A stretch of DNA of 64,000 nt from CAG-533 sp964589375 (GCA_964589375.1 CAZPSA010000001.1:19257-83256); one strand, 5' to 3'; shown: positions 10,364 through 19,098, numbered from the stretch's first letter. Translations and numbers: made by a program. Notes: generated by a model not told the origin, from the sequence alone.

Positions 10364-10413
10364 CCCACGAATATAAAAATTAATACAAATTCTGCAAACA
10401 AAAAGGCAATCAT
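10345..10413 (-). CDS. Possible 22-aa hydrophobic leader peptide
   Basis: ATG to TAA gives a single membrane-spanning peptide starting MIAFLFAEFVLIF and ending LLADF. There is no clear Shine-Dalgarno, and the ATG sits in the 3' arm of a strong hairpin, so independent translation is doubtful. Its 3' codons form the arm that masks the sigma-factor binding site, which makes it a candidate coupling peptide. Tiny one-helix proteins of this look (DUF3789-like) occur in conjugative elements; I cannot confirm the family. Confidence 0.35.
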   Translation of the reverse strand: MIAFLFAEFVLIFIFVGLLADF

Positions 10414-10444
10414 AGTTAGATACTAGGTATCTAGCCATAATTGC
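10406..10444 (-). promoter_or_regulatory. Strong leader hairpin
   Basis: GCAAT/ATTGC ends enclose TAGATAC/GTATCTA with a 3-nt loop. The middle pairs by G-U only in the minus-strand RNA and would be C-A on the other strand, so the fold belongs to the sigma-gene transcript. It lies between the two tiny leader ORFs and contains the start codon of the second. Confidence 0.55.
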
Positions 10445-10479
10445 TAGTTTATTTAAAATATTTAATTGTATAATACAGT

Positions 10480-10542
10480 CTACGTATTATCATAGCAACC
10501 GCTACGTATTTGAAGCGGCGTAATGTCGTTTGTCCAACGCAT
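10480..10542 (-). CDS. 20-aa leader peptide upstream of the sigma-like gene
   Basis: ATG preceded by AAAGGAGGG at good spacing encodes a 20-residue peptide beginning MRWTNDITPL and ending SGCYDNT, then TAG. Two hairpins lie within its codons (CCGCT/AGCGG at about 10499-10518 and ATAATAC/GTATTAT at about 10471-10491, the second spanning the stop). ATACGTAG occurs twice, which would allow alternative pairings. A strong ribosome site on a tiny ORF packed with hairpins is the standard form of a translation-sensing attenuator. What it senses is not visible. Confidence 0.5.
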   Translation of the reverse strand: MRWTNDITPLQIRSGCYDNT

Positions 10543-10560
10543 TATTTAATCCCTCCTTTG

Positions 10561-10719
10561 TAATCTTATTTAAAAAGATTATAAATTTTAAGATTTTAAT
10601 ATTAATGCGTATAATCTAAAACTATACTGCATATAATATTAGTTTATACACTAATATTATAACATTAAGACAAGTAAAATATTTGTTATTTTTTATCGTT
10701 TAATTTATAATTTTTTCTT
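10561..10719 (-). promoter_or_regulatory. A+T-rich leader promoter region with an 11-bp inverted repeat
   Basis: This stretch separates the peptide operon from the element's leader. It holds a perfect inverted repeat, ATAATATTAGT (10633-10643) and ACTAATATTAT (10650-10660). On the minus strand a TTGTCT lies upstream of several TATAAT-like hexamers overlapping the repeat, so an operator on the leader promoter is plausible. No T-run follows, which argues against a terminator. No att site could be recognised. Confidence 0.35.
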
Positions 10720-11187
10720 CTATTTATAATAATTATTAAAAATAATATCTTGTGGACTAAAAATAGATATATTTTTTTCAATAAACTTTCCTTTACAATG
10801 GTTATAATTTGCATAATCATAAAGATATGTATTTACTGCAATTTCACTAACAGGAAATAAACTTATAAGTTCTATTGGAATCATTACCTTAATTGTATTT
10901 TGTTCATAATTTATAATAATATCTTTATTATTTGAATCCTCTGAAATCTCCTCTAATAAATTATCTATTACTCCATCATCATCTGGAATTAATGTGTTCT
11001 TAGAAATAATTATATTACCTTTTTTTATATAAAGCGATATATTATATATATTCATAAATTCAATATCAATTATTTCAATACAAATTATATTATTTCTAAT
11101 AGTATCTTGTTCAAACATTATTATAAAATAATCCGTATTTAAGTCATAATTAATTAAATAATTTACTATGTTTTGACATTTTTTCAT
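10720..11187 (-). CDS. Unknown protein, last gene of the RiPP operon
   Basis: 155 residues, not recognised. It is rich in Ile, Asn and acidic residues, with no signal peptide, membrane helix or obvious catalytic motif. The pattern of short hydrophobic strands (IICIEIIDIEF, then NISLYIKKGNIIIS) suggests an all-beta fold. It starts 2 nt after the stop of the ABC transporter gene, so it is translated with the exporter. Last-position genes in peptide operons are often immunity or accessory proteins, but the lack of a membrane segment leaves the role open. Codon use is as A+T-rich as the rest of the operon. Confidence 0.6.
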   Translation of the reverse strand: MKKCQNIVNYLINYDLNTDYFIIMFEQDTIRNNIICIEIIDIEFMNIYNISLYIKKGNIIISKNTLIPDDDGVIDNLLEEISEDSNNKDIIINYEQNTIKVMIPIELISLFPVSEIAVNTYLYDYANYNHCKGKFIEKNISIFSPQDIIFNNYYK

Positions 11188-11189
11188 AT

Positions 11190-12932
11190 TTAATCATACT
11201 CCTTTTTTTGTATATTAAATAATTTATAAAAATATCCTCTCTTAGAATATAATTCATTAAAAGTTCCCATTTCAACAATTTCACCGTTGTTTAAGACAAT
11301 AATTTTATCTGCTTTTTTTGTGAATCCAAGTCTATGAGATATTGCTATTATCGTTGAATCACTTTTTTCTTCATAAAAATTTTTATAGAACTCAATTTCA
11401 TCTTTTGGATTCATTGAAGATGTTGGTTCATCTAAAATATAGATTTGCGATTTTTCATCAAGTAGAGACCTTGCAATTGATATTTTTTGCCATTCTCCCA
11501 TAGACAAAGATTGTCCATTTTCATTAATATTACCTATCTCAGTATACAAACCATTAGTAAGAGATTGGACTTTGCTACTAAGTTTAACACTATCAAGACT
11601 TTTCATTATTTTTTCATGACTATAATCATTTTTATACAAATTAATATTATCAATTAATTTGCTTTGAATATAGAAAATATCTTGTGTTACTATATTAGTA
11701 ACAGACCTTAAAAATTTTTGGTCATAAATTTCTTCATCACTTACAACTGTTATTTTCCCAATAAAATTATCATAAATTCCACTTAAAACATTCGCTAAAG
11801 TAGTTTTCCCACTTCCATTTTCTCCAACAATTGCTATTTTTTCGCCTTTTTTAATAATTAAATCAATATTCTTTAATACATAATTTTCCATATTCGGATA
11901 TTTATAACTAATACCTTTTAATTCAATATAAGAAAATACATTTTTATTGTCTTCAAATATATCTTGTTGATATTCTAAGACTTCGTTTATTTTATTAATA
12001 TACTCTTTGTTAACTCTGTAATCTGACATTGAAAAAGTAAATTCAATAATAGAAGATCTTAACCAGAAAATCAATGATAGTATTGTTCCGATATAGCCTA
12101 ACTCTAATTTTTGATTTATTATATTATAAATAGTTGTTAAAATTATAATTGCGCTAATTATTCCATAAAAAATATCAGGTAAAATAATATATTTATATTG
12201 AAAATTTGTATTTTTTTTCCCTAATTTCACATATTCTTTTTCAGTTTTATCGAGTTTTTTTTCTATATACTTCAATGAATTATTAACAAATATATCTTGA
12301 TACGCAAATAAATTCTTTGTTATAGTACTAATATAATTTTTTCTCTTTCTTATTAAGTCAAACTCTTTATTATTGAAATTTATTTTATCACTTGCTTTAT
12401 ATGAAATATATCCATAACATATTAATATTGGAATCAGAGTGAATGCAAATATTATATTAATTTTTGATAATAAAATAAAATAAATGATAAACTGAAAAAG
12501 ACTTCTTAATATATCTACTGATTTATAAATTAAATTATCAGATACAGAACCTATATTACTTTGTGCTAAATATAATTTATTTAAAGTATTATAATCTAAA
12601 AAGTAATTATAGTTTATGTTTTTTACATTGTCATTGAGTTTTTTTTCACAACATATATTAATTTTACTACTATATTTTTTTTGTTTAATAGATAATAAAT
12701 AGTTTAGAAAAGAATTTGCAATAATCAATGATATATATATTAATACTATTTTAACATTAAAAATCATTTCTTCCTTATTATTTTCATTAATAGAATTTAA
12801 TATATTAATGAATTTTTCATTTATTGATATATTATAAAAAGTAAATAATGAGATTATAATTGTACAAATGAATAAAAATATATATTTGCGATGTTCTAGC
12901 GCTTTAAAACCAATTTTTTGTATTTTTTTCAT
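11190..12932 (-). CDS. ABC transporter half (membrane domain + ATPase), second of a pair
   Basis: 580 residues. The N-terminal ~310 hold about six membrane helices; the C-terminal ~230 are an ABC ATPase with Walker A GENGSGKTT, signature LSMGEWQKIS, Walker B IYILDEPTSS and the switch His in AISHRLGF. No C39 peptidase domain precedes the membrane part, so leader removal must come from another enzyme, most simply the S8 protease of the operon. I start at 12932, where GGAGG sits 4 nt before ATG, rather than at an in-frame ATG inside the upstream gene. With its neighbour it should form a heterodimeric exporter for the modified peptide. Confidence 0.85.
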   Translation of the reverse strand: MKKIQKIGFKALEHRKYIFLFICTIIISLFTFYNISINEKFINILNSINENNKEEMIFNVKIVLIYISLIIANSFLNYLLSIKQKKYSSKINICCEKKLNDNVKNINYNYFLDYNTLNKLYLAQSNIGSVSDNLIYKSVDILRSLFQFIIYFILLSKINIIFAFTLIPILICYGYISYKASDKINFNNKEFDLIRKRKNYISTITKNLFAYQDIFVNNSLKYIEKKLDKTEKEYVKLGKKNTNFQYKYIILPDIFYGIISAIIILTTIYNIINQKLELGYIGTILSLIFWLRSSIIEFTFSMSDYRVNKEYINKINEVLEYQQDIFEDNKNVFSYIELKGISYKYPNMENYVLKNIDLIIKKGEKIAIVGENGSGKTTLANVLSGIYDNFIGKITVVSDEEIYDQKFLRSVTNIVTQDIFYIQSKLIDNINLYKNDYSHEKIMKSLDSVKLSSKVQSLTNGLYTEIGNINENGQSLSMGEWQKISIARSLLDEKSQIYILDEPTSSMNPKDEIEFYKNFYEEKSDSTIIAISHRLGFTKKADKIIVLNNGEIVEMGTFNELYSKRGYFYKLFNIQKKEYD

Positions 12933-12942
12933 ATAACCTCCA

Positions 12943-14712
12943 TTATATATCATATAACTCTTTTTGCATATTATATGTTTTATAATATTCACCTTTAAGC
13001 TTTAATAATTCTTCATGAGTTCCATTTTCTATGATTTTCCCTTCCTTCATCATATATATTTTATCTGCAATTTTTGCAAACGGAATTCTATGAGAAATAA
13101 TTATAGTGGTACAATATGTTGATATAGTTTTAACAAAATCCAAAATTTCTTTTTCTTTTTCTGGATCTATTGAAGCTGTAGGTTCATCCAAAATAAAGAT
13201 TTGCCTATTTGAAGCCATCGCTCTAGCCAAAATAATCTTTTGCCATTCACCTCCACTTAAATCAACTCCATCAGAAAAAAGATTCTTATCCATATTTGTA
13301 TATAATCCATTGGGTAATTTTTCTATTATACTCTTGATCAAAAAATTTTCTTTCACTTCTTCAATTTTTTCGTTGTTATTAATATTCTTTACATCACTAA
13401 TCAAAATATTTTCATATAATTTAAAAGAGTATTTATAATAATCTTGAAAAGCACATCCATACATATGATTAATTTCAGTTTTATCCAATTTCTTTCCGTT
13501 TAAAAAAATTTCTCCACCATAATTCTTTAAAATTCCTAATATTATTTTTGATAAAGTAGTTTTACCACTTCCATTTTCTCCTAAAATACTTATAACTTCT
13601 CCTTTATGTATATCGATATTAATACCATCTAAGGCATTTACATCTCCATTAATATATTTGTAATTAATATTTCTTAACGATAAATGTTGAAATTCTATAT
13701 TATCATTTACCTCTAATTTGTGATCATTATCATTTAAAAGTATATCATATTCATCAACATATAAAGAACTTTTTACAGTCTTAGTAATAGTTTTTGAAAA
13801 ATAAGTCAATGACGATAATGAAGATTTATAAATAGTAAATAAATATATAGCAACTGACAAATTAATATGTTCGTTAATATTCATATAAACTATAAAAAAC
13901 ATGCCTAAATAAATTAAAATCATTCTAATAATATCTAATTTATATTTAGCTTTTTTTTCTTTAATTTTGTTTTTTAAGTACAAATCATTATATTCGTCAA
14001 TAAGTTCACTACACTTTTCATATATTTCATCTTCAATATTTAGGGATTTTAATTTAAAATTATTTTTATCGTTAAAAATCAAAGAATTATAATAATCTTT
14101 CTTCCTTTGTATAGGAATTATATTCTTTTCAAATTCAATAACTTTTTTATTAATTTTCAAATCATATATTGTTCTAAAAACTAAATATAAAGCTGAAATA
14201 ATGCCCAAAGTAATACTATATCTAAATACTAATATAACATATATTATTTTACTTGAAAACAACATTATGGTAGCATATAACAAACTTCTAAAAAATCTTA
14301 CAATCTCATTTTTTTTGTTATAACAAAATTCTATTTTAGAATAATCTTTTTGATTCAACATACTATCATATTTAATATTACTTATGTGATTATTCATCAT
14401 TTTTTTAGTTAATTTCGATCCAAATAAACTAAAATAATAAATATCTAAATATTGAGTAAATAATGATATGATAGGTTGAAATATAAAACTAGAAAAACTG
14501 ATTAGTATCGTTATAATGATAAGTTCCATACCTATGCTATAAGATATATTTAATTGTTCAATTAATATTGTTTGTAAAATTGGAAATAAAAAACTAGTGG
14601 CTGTTAAAATAATGTACAAAACTATCCATAAAACACTCAGTAGAGGTGCATATTTAAATGATAATACTATGATACTAAATATATTCTTTAATACTTTCTT
14701 TAATTTTTTCAT
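12943..14712 (-). CDS. ABC transporter half (membrane domain + ATPase), first of a pair
   Basis: 589 residues from ATG at 14712, 10 nt after the stop of the radical SAM gene; no good ribosome site is present, so coupling is assumed. An in-frame ATG at 14760 would overlap the maturase by 38 nt. About six membrane helices are followed by an ATPase with GENGSGKTT, LSGGEWQKII, IFILDEPTAS and the H-loop IISHRIPF. Both nucleotide sites look intact in this half and its partner. There is no peptidase domain. Role: export of the mature peptide, by context. An exporter that also gives immunity is possible. Confidence 0.85.
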   Translation of the reverse strand: MKKLKKVLKNIFSIIVLSFKYAPLLSVLWIVLYIILTATSFLFPILQTILIEQLNISYSIGMELIIITILISFSSFIFQPIISLFTQYLDIYYFSLFGSKLTKKMMNNHISNIKYDSMLNQKDYSKIEFCYNKKNEIVRFFRSLLYATIMLFSSKIIYVILVFRYSITLGIISALYLVFRTIYDLKINKKVIEFEKNIIPIQRKKDYYNSLIFNDKNNFKLKSLNIEDEIYEKCSELIDEYNDLYLKNKIKEKKAKYKLDIIRMILIYLGMFFIVYMNINEHINLSVAIYLFTIYKSSLSSLTYFSKTITKTVKSSLYVDEYDILLNDNDHKLEVNDNIEFQHLSLRNINYKYINGDVNALDGINIDIHKGEVISILGENGSGKTTLSKIILGILKNYGGEIFLNGKKLDKTEINHMYGCAFQDYYKYSFKLYENILISDVKNINNNEKIEEVKENFLIKSIIEKLPNGLYTNMDKNLFSDGVDLSGGEWQKIILARAMASNRQIFILDEPTASIDPEKEKEILDFVKTISTYCTTIIISHRIPFAKIADKIYMMKEGKIIENGTHEELLKLKGEYYKTYNMQKELYDI

Positions 14713-14722
14713 AACATATTTA

Positions 14723-16204
14723 TTAAGAAAATTCAATTTCCTCAAATCGTATTGATGCATAAGGATTTTTATCTAATATCTCTAGTGTTTTCATCATTCT
14801 GTTATATACATATTTTTTCTCACTAATACAATCATGTTCATTTATATCTTTCCAACATTTTCTACATAATCTAACAGCCCAGCATTTATTACATTTTACA
14901 TTTGATTTTTCAAATTTTCTTACAAAAGTAAATAATTTTTCATAGTTAAACCCATTTTTAATATTTCCAAATGTAAGCATCTTTTTATTAAACAATATCT
15001 TTTCGCAAGGTGAGAAATCTCCATCAATGGTTACAAACAATCTTCGTTGACAAATTGTGCAGCATCCTGTAGGCCAAAACTTATTATCATTTTTTAATTT
15101 TATTGGTGAATTTACAAAATATGGCGTTAAAACCTTATCTATTGTTTTAATTATATCAGATTTTTCTAATTTTTTATTTGACATGTCTATTGATGAAATA
15201 TAGTCATAATATTTTTTCAAAAATCCTTCAGAATATGTAATATCATCCACATTATAAGTTATTTTGTTATTTTCTATTTCTTTCAATAAATTTTTTGCAC
15301 AATTTTCATCATATCCTTTAACTATATCGGTAAAACTATGATAGTTATTAGGAAAAGTATCCTTAAAGAATTTTAAAACATGTTCTTGATATTTTAGCTT
15401 AGGAATGACAGAATTAAATTGTATTTTTTCATAGAATTCTGGATACTTATCTTTTATATTCCTTAAATTTTTCATTATAATATCATGAGTTGGTTTATTA
15501 TTAACTAGAACTCTTCCAGCATCATGTATCCATTTCGGCCCATCTAAACTAACTAAGATTGAAAATTTTTCTTTGACTAAAAATTCAAGTATGTCATCTT
15601 TCAATAGAATACCATTAGTTGTTAATCCATAATTAATATTCTTTTGAGGATATTTTTCCCTTATATAATTTACGCATTTTTTTATTAGTTCAAATGCAAG
15701 TAATGGTTCACCACCATAAAATGATAATGTCACTTGATTATTATTTACTGATTGTTTCATAAAAAAATCAATACTATCCAATGCTATATCATCTTTCATC
15801 ATTTTATTTTCGTATCGTGAATCCTTCAAATACATTTCAGAAAATACACAATATTTACATCTTAAATTACATTGGCTAGTAACTTCTAATATCAAATGTT
15901 TCATATCATGTTGAATTACATCTTTTAAATTTTTATTATCATATTTATATTCTGGTTTACCAAAATTATAACCCACCAAAATTTTATAATTATTTTCAAG
16001 CATTAAATCAGCTAAAAATTTGTACCCTTTTAAATGTTTTTCAACAATTTCATTTGGTATTTCTTGTCCTACTTCTATTTGACTTCTTGCTTCTACTATT
16101 AATTGATAACTATCCTTGGGAACTCTTATATATTCATGACTAAAAGTATCATAAATGAAATAATTATTATCAATTTTAAAAACTTCACATATTGGTAATC
16201 TCAT
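14723..16204 (-). CDS. Radical SAM/SPASM peptide maturase
   Basis: 493 residues. Radical SAM cluster CNLRCKYC (C112, C116, C119), the SAM-binding GGEPL (164-168), and a C-terminal SPASM-type region with nine cysteines (381, 382, 385, 400, 438, 441, 447, 450, 459) for auxiliary Fe-S clusters. The first ~95 residues could hold a peptide-binding (RRE-like) domain. Enzymes of this design make thioether (sactipeptide/ranthipeptide) or C-C links on Cys-rich peptides. The gene follows the two precursor genes by 44 nt with AGAAAGGAG before its ATG. It resembles Cys-rich-peptide maturases of clostridia (CcpM-like); exact subfamily and chemistry are not decidable by eye. Confidence 0.88.
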   Translation of the reverse strand: MRLPICEVFKIDNNYFIYDTFSHEYIRVPKDSYQLIVEARSQIEVGQEIPNEIVEKHLKGYKFLADLMLENNYKILVGYNFGKPEYKYDNKNLKDVIQHDMKHLILEVTSQCNLRCKYCVFSEMYLKDSRYENKMMKDDIALDSIDFFMKQSVNNNQVTLSFYGGEPLLAFELIKKCVNYIREKYPQKNINYGLTTNGILLKDDILEFLVKEKFSILVSLDGPKWIHDAGRVLVNNKPTHDIIMKNLRNIKDKYPEFYEKIQFNSVIPKLKYQEHVLKFFKDTFPNNYHSFTDIVKGYDENCAKNLLKEIENNKITYNVDDITYSEGFLKKYYDYISSIDMSNKKLEKSDIIKTIDKVLTPYFVNSPIKLKNDNKFWPTGCCTICQRRLFVTIDGDFSPCEKILFNKKMLTFGNIKNGFNYEKLFTFVRKFEKSNVKCNKCWAVRLCRKCWKDINEHDCISEKKYVYNRMMKTLEILDKNPYASIRFEEIEFS

Positions 16205-16248
16205 TGTTTCTCCTTTCTAGGTATACTCTAAAGCGGGAATAGTGTTAA

Positions 16249-16389
16249 TTATCTGCCGTAGTTTCCTTCATCACTTTTTTGTCCATCTTCGTATTGATCA
16301 TCGTCATTTGTACCCGTACAAATACAACCACAAGCAAAGACATTTTTGTTAATTTTTTTTATAATTCCGTATATTTTTTCGTTCTTCAT
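16249..16389 (-). CDS. Cys-rich RiPP precursor peptide 2
   Basis: 46 residues. A basic leader with KIYGIIKK is followed by a core starting ACGCICTG and a hydrophilic tail rich in Asp, Gly and Gln ending NYGR. The leader matches that of precursor 1 (K-[VI]-Y-G-I-[VI]-K-K), and both cores begin [CM]-G-C-x-C-T. I start at 16389: AGGAGAG lies 8 nt upstream and overlaps the stop codon of precursor 1, whereas a longer in-frame ATG at 16479 would read through precursor 1 in another frame. Predicted substrate of the radical SAM maturase encoded next. Only three core cysteines, against four in precursor 1, suggest a different ring pattern. Confidence 0.8.
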   Translation of the reverse strand: MKNEKIYGIIKKINKNVFACGCICTGTNDDDQYEDGQKSDEGNYGR

Positions 16390-16402
16390 AAAAGGCACTC
16401 TC

Positions 16403-16549
16403 CTATGCATAAGCTCCAGAAGATAAATAATTACTTCTTGTATCACTTGTTGGCTTCCCCTTTGAATAAGAGCATGCACATGTGCAACTACATCCCATCA
16501 ATGAAACCACATTATTTTTATATTTTTTTACTATTCCATATACTTTCAT
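16403..16549 (-). CDS. Cys-rich RiPP precursor peptide 1 (short gene)
   Basis: 48 residues. Leader MKVYGIVKKYKNNVV, then a core with four cysteines at every second or third residue (MGCSCTCACSY), then a Ser/Gly/Asn/Tyr tail ending SSGAYA. TTAGGAG lies 9 nt before the ATG. The gene shares its leader motif with precursor 2, which starts 13 nt after its stop, and the pair sits between the protease and the maturase. The alternating Cys pattern recalls clostridial Clo7bot-type Cys-rich peptides, also paired with a radical SAM enzyme and an S8 protease; that link is from memory of the family. Too short for routine gene calling, so it is easily missed. Confidence 0.82.
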   Translation of the reverse strand: MKVYGIVKKYKNNVVSLMGCSCTCACSYSKGKPTSDTRSNYLSSGAYA

Positions 16550-16599
16550 TTATATAATCTCCTAACTTTAGTTTTTCACTTTTCCCGCTTTTTAAGTAT

Positions 16600-18228
16600 C
16601 TAAGGTAGTATATATTTCAAATATTGAATATCATGAATAATAGGAATATTCAATATTTTTGAATTATTTTGAATTTCCTTTTTTATAGTATTTCTTTCCT
16701 TTTGGGTATCTATAAATAATCTTCTATATTTATTTTCTCTAAGGTCATAAATATCATATAAATTATTTGTAAGATAAATCGCACTAACGTTTTTACCTGT
16801 TATACAATTTATAAATCCAACAAAACATTGTAATTTTTCAGCATTATCATTTAAATTTGCAACAATAACTACACGATCTGCTTCTATCTCTAAAAAGTTC
16901 TTGATGTTATCTTTATAATCAGACGTATCTTTATTATTCCTTATTAGATTATTATAATAAAATATAAATTCGCGATTAATTGCTTCATTAAATTCATCAT
17001 TTTTATAATGTAAAAGTTCCATTCCTTTGTTTGTAGATACAATTACCTTATTATCATTATGTTCATAAAATTCTTTTTCTACTTCGTATAAATCATTCAT
17101 AAAGCCAGTATGAACAAACACTATTTTTTCTTGATTATTTTTAGAATAATCATAACTCTTATTAAAATATAAAATACCCTTATTATCTATAACATTATTA
17201 CATATTTTTGTTAATGTGAATTTATCTAATTTAAAATCACCAAATAAAAAGCAATCCTTCTTTAGATTAATAAATTCCATTAATTGATTGTATATGTCAA
17301 CATTTTTTTCAAATGATAAAATAATGATATTTTTATAATTTTTTATATTATCAATTGAATAACAATCAATATCTGTTATTAGGCTGTTGATGCACACTTC
17401 CGAATTCATTTCATCCCCTATAACTATATTTGAAAGAAAAATTTTTGATACATTATATTTAATGTTAATATTTGACTTTAAATAATTTTTTAATATATTA
17501 TAAGTATATCTATCATGAATATATATACATGTTTCTTCTCTTAAAATAGTACCTACTTTATTAATTAAACCATAATTGTAATTCGATAACATGGCTATTA
17601 TTTCATCATATTTTTTAGTCGTTTTAAGATTTTTCGCTATGATGGACCCCACATATGCTGTTGCATAACTACTTCCCATTGTTGTAACTGTCTTTTCACC
17701 GATTTTAAAATACCATTTTCCATTTGCAATTATATTATCATTTTCAAAATCATACAAAATATTATTATTAAAACCAGGTCCTGATTTTACAGATATTACA
17801 TTCTTAAATTTTGCGGGTAATAATGTATTTTCAAAATTTTGTGATGCTACGATTATTATACCATTTAAACATGCTTTTTCACATATAATCTGTAATTTTT
17901 TAATTAATTCTCCATCTTCAATATTATTTTCTTTAAATCCACAGCTAATATTTAAAACATTAACTTTCTTCTCAATACACCATTCAATAGCAGCAATTAA
18001 TTCTTCAATTGTACAAGTTAATTCATCGTGAAATACTTTAACACTATATAATTCTACGTTTTTATTGAAATTTTTATAAATATTTGCTACTAATGTCCCA
18101 TGATTAATCAAATCAACATCATAATCATCTTCAAATCTATTTATTTTCTCTCCGTCATAAAAGATGGTTATACCATTAACTATATCTTTTATTCCACTAT
18201 CAATAATTGCTACTTTTATGTTTTCCAT
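16600..18228 (-). CDS. S8 (subtilisin-like) protease of the RiPP operon, with long C-terminal domain
   Basis: 542 residues, no signal peptide, so cytoplasmic. The catalytic triad is visible: D10 in AIIDSGI, H43 in NHGTLVA (Asn replaces the usual Gly), S187 in GSSYATA, with oxyanion N131. The protease domain ends near 215. The remaining ~325 residues are unrecognised; they alternate strands and helices (VVIVANLND, VSAIYLTNN) like a Rossmann-type fold. The absence of signal and pro-region fits an enzyme that cuts the leader from the modified peptide before export, a job the exporter cannot do itself. The tail could bind the substrate or a nucleotide. Confidence 0.85.
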   Translation of the reverse strand: MENIKVAIIDSGIKDIVNGITIFYDGEKINRFEDDYDVDLINHGTLVANIYKNFNKNVELYSVKVFHDELTCTIEELIAAIEWCIEKKVNVLNISCGFKENNIEDGELIKKLQIICEKACLNGIIIVASQNFENTLLPAKFKNVISVKSGPGFNNNILYDFENDNIIANGKWYFKIGEKTVTTMGSSYATAYVGSIIAKNLKTTKKYDEIIAMLSNYNYGLINKVGTILREETCIYIHDRYTYNILKNYLKSNINIKYNVSKIFLSNIVIGDEMNSEVCINSLITDIDCYSIDNIKNYKNIIILSFEKNVDIYNQLMEFINLKKDCFLFGDFKLDKFTLTKICNNVIDNKGILYFNKSYDYSKNNQEKIVFVHTGFMNDLYEVEKEFYEHNDNKVIVSTNKGMELLHYKNDEFNEAINREFIFYYNNLIRNNKDTSDYKDNIKNFLEIEADRVVIVANLNDNAEKLQCFVGFINCITGKNVSAIYLTNNLYDIYDLRENKYRRLFIDTQKERNTIKKEIQNNSKILNIPIIHDIQYLKYILP

Positions 18229-18237
18229 AACCTATCC

Positions 18238-19098
18238 TTATATTTCTTTTATTTTATTATTTAAATACTCAATATTTCCAGTTAAATCATCTGTACGAAT
18301 AAAAGTATATTTATTTATTAAATAATCAAGTTCAATAGATTTTATAAAATCAGATTTTTTTAAATCAAAATTATAAAGTAAATTATTTTTTATTTTTTTA
18401 TAACTATTTATTTCTGGATTAAATGAGTTTTCTACACCTTTAGTACAAAAAATAATTCCTTTTACAAGTCCCTTTTTACATATATTTTTTACATAATATC
18501 TTTCTTTTGTTAAAATCTCTTCATTATCAATATATTTGGGTTTTATCCCTCTTAATAAAGATTTTGTCTTTTCATTGGCATTGATTCCGCTAAATATACC
18601 CTCTACATAGATCGAATTATCTTTTTTATATATAATACACATGTCATCACTAATTAAATTATAACCTTTATTTAAAATCATTCCTAAACTTATTGTGGAC
18701 TTTCCAGCATGTTTCTCGCCAACAATTAGAAATGCTTCACCATTTTTTTCAATTGCTGTTGCATGTAATATAATTAAATCTAATTTATTTTTATAATGTT
18801 CAGCTATTTTATTCATTACATATCTTCTATAACTATAATAACTATCATTATCAAGTGTAAGCATATAATTATCCTTATTATTTCTCAAAATAATATTATC
18901 ACAACTAACATTATAGTCTAATATAATATTTTTTTTGAATACATCTATTTTATTTTTATACATTATTTTTATATTCATTTTATCAATATTACTATTAGTA
19001 TCGTGATATAATTCTTTTTTTAAAAAGTTATATATATTTAATGAATTTGTTTCAATTTTAAATTTGTCATCATCTATTATAAAGTAACATTTCTTCAT
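18238..19098 (-). CDS. HPr-kinase/PEPCK-like P-loop protein (peptide kinase candidate)
   Basis: 286 residues from ATG at 19098, chosen because AAGGA lies 8 nt upstream; an in-frame ATG at 19131 has none. The core LILHATAIEKNGEAFLIVGE is followed by HAGKST (P-loop) and LISDDMCII (Asp pair), the layout of HprK C-terminal kinase domains that occur in RiPP clusters. The N-terminal ~110 residues are not HprK-like and could bind peptide. In lasso-peptide clusters such proteins phosphorylate the precursor; here the Ser/Thr/Tyr-rich tails of the precursors are possible targets. It overlaps the upstream gene by 29 nt. Role in this operon is inferred. Confidence 0.75.
   Translation of the reverse strand: MKKCYFIIDDDKFKIETNSLNIYNFLKKELYHDTNSNIDKMNIKIMYKNKIDVFKKNIILDYNVSCDNIILRNNKDNYMLTLDNDSYYSYRRYVMNKIAEHYKNKLDLIILHATAIEKNGEAFLIVGEKHAGKSTISLGMILNKGYNLISDDMCIIYKKDNSIYVEGIFSGINANEKTKSLLRGIKPKYIDNEEILTKERYYVKNICKKGLVKGIIFCTKGVENSFNPEINSYKKIKNNLLYNFDLKKSDFIKSIELDYLINKYTFIRTDDLTGNIEYLNNKIKEI

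Larger units (their letters stand above)
16230..16591. repeat. 15-bp inverted repeat flanking the two precursor genes
   Basis: AAAGCGGGAATAGTG at 16230-16244 and the reverse complement of AAAGCGGGAAAAGTG at 16577-16591 match at 14 of 15 positions. They enclose both precursor genes and nothing else. In the transcript they could pair into one long stem that closes the precursor section off from the protease and maturase sections. As DNA they could be the ends of an exchangeable cassette. The G+C block GCGGG is conspicuous in this A+T-rich setting. Confidence 0.6.

Noticed and set aside
16249..16479. A 76-residue protein starting at 16479 in the precursor region
   Set aside because: Its first 30 residues are precursor 1 read in another frame; the ribosome site and leader motif support the start at 16389.
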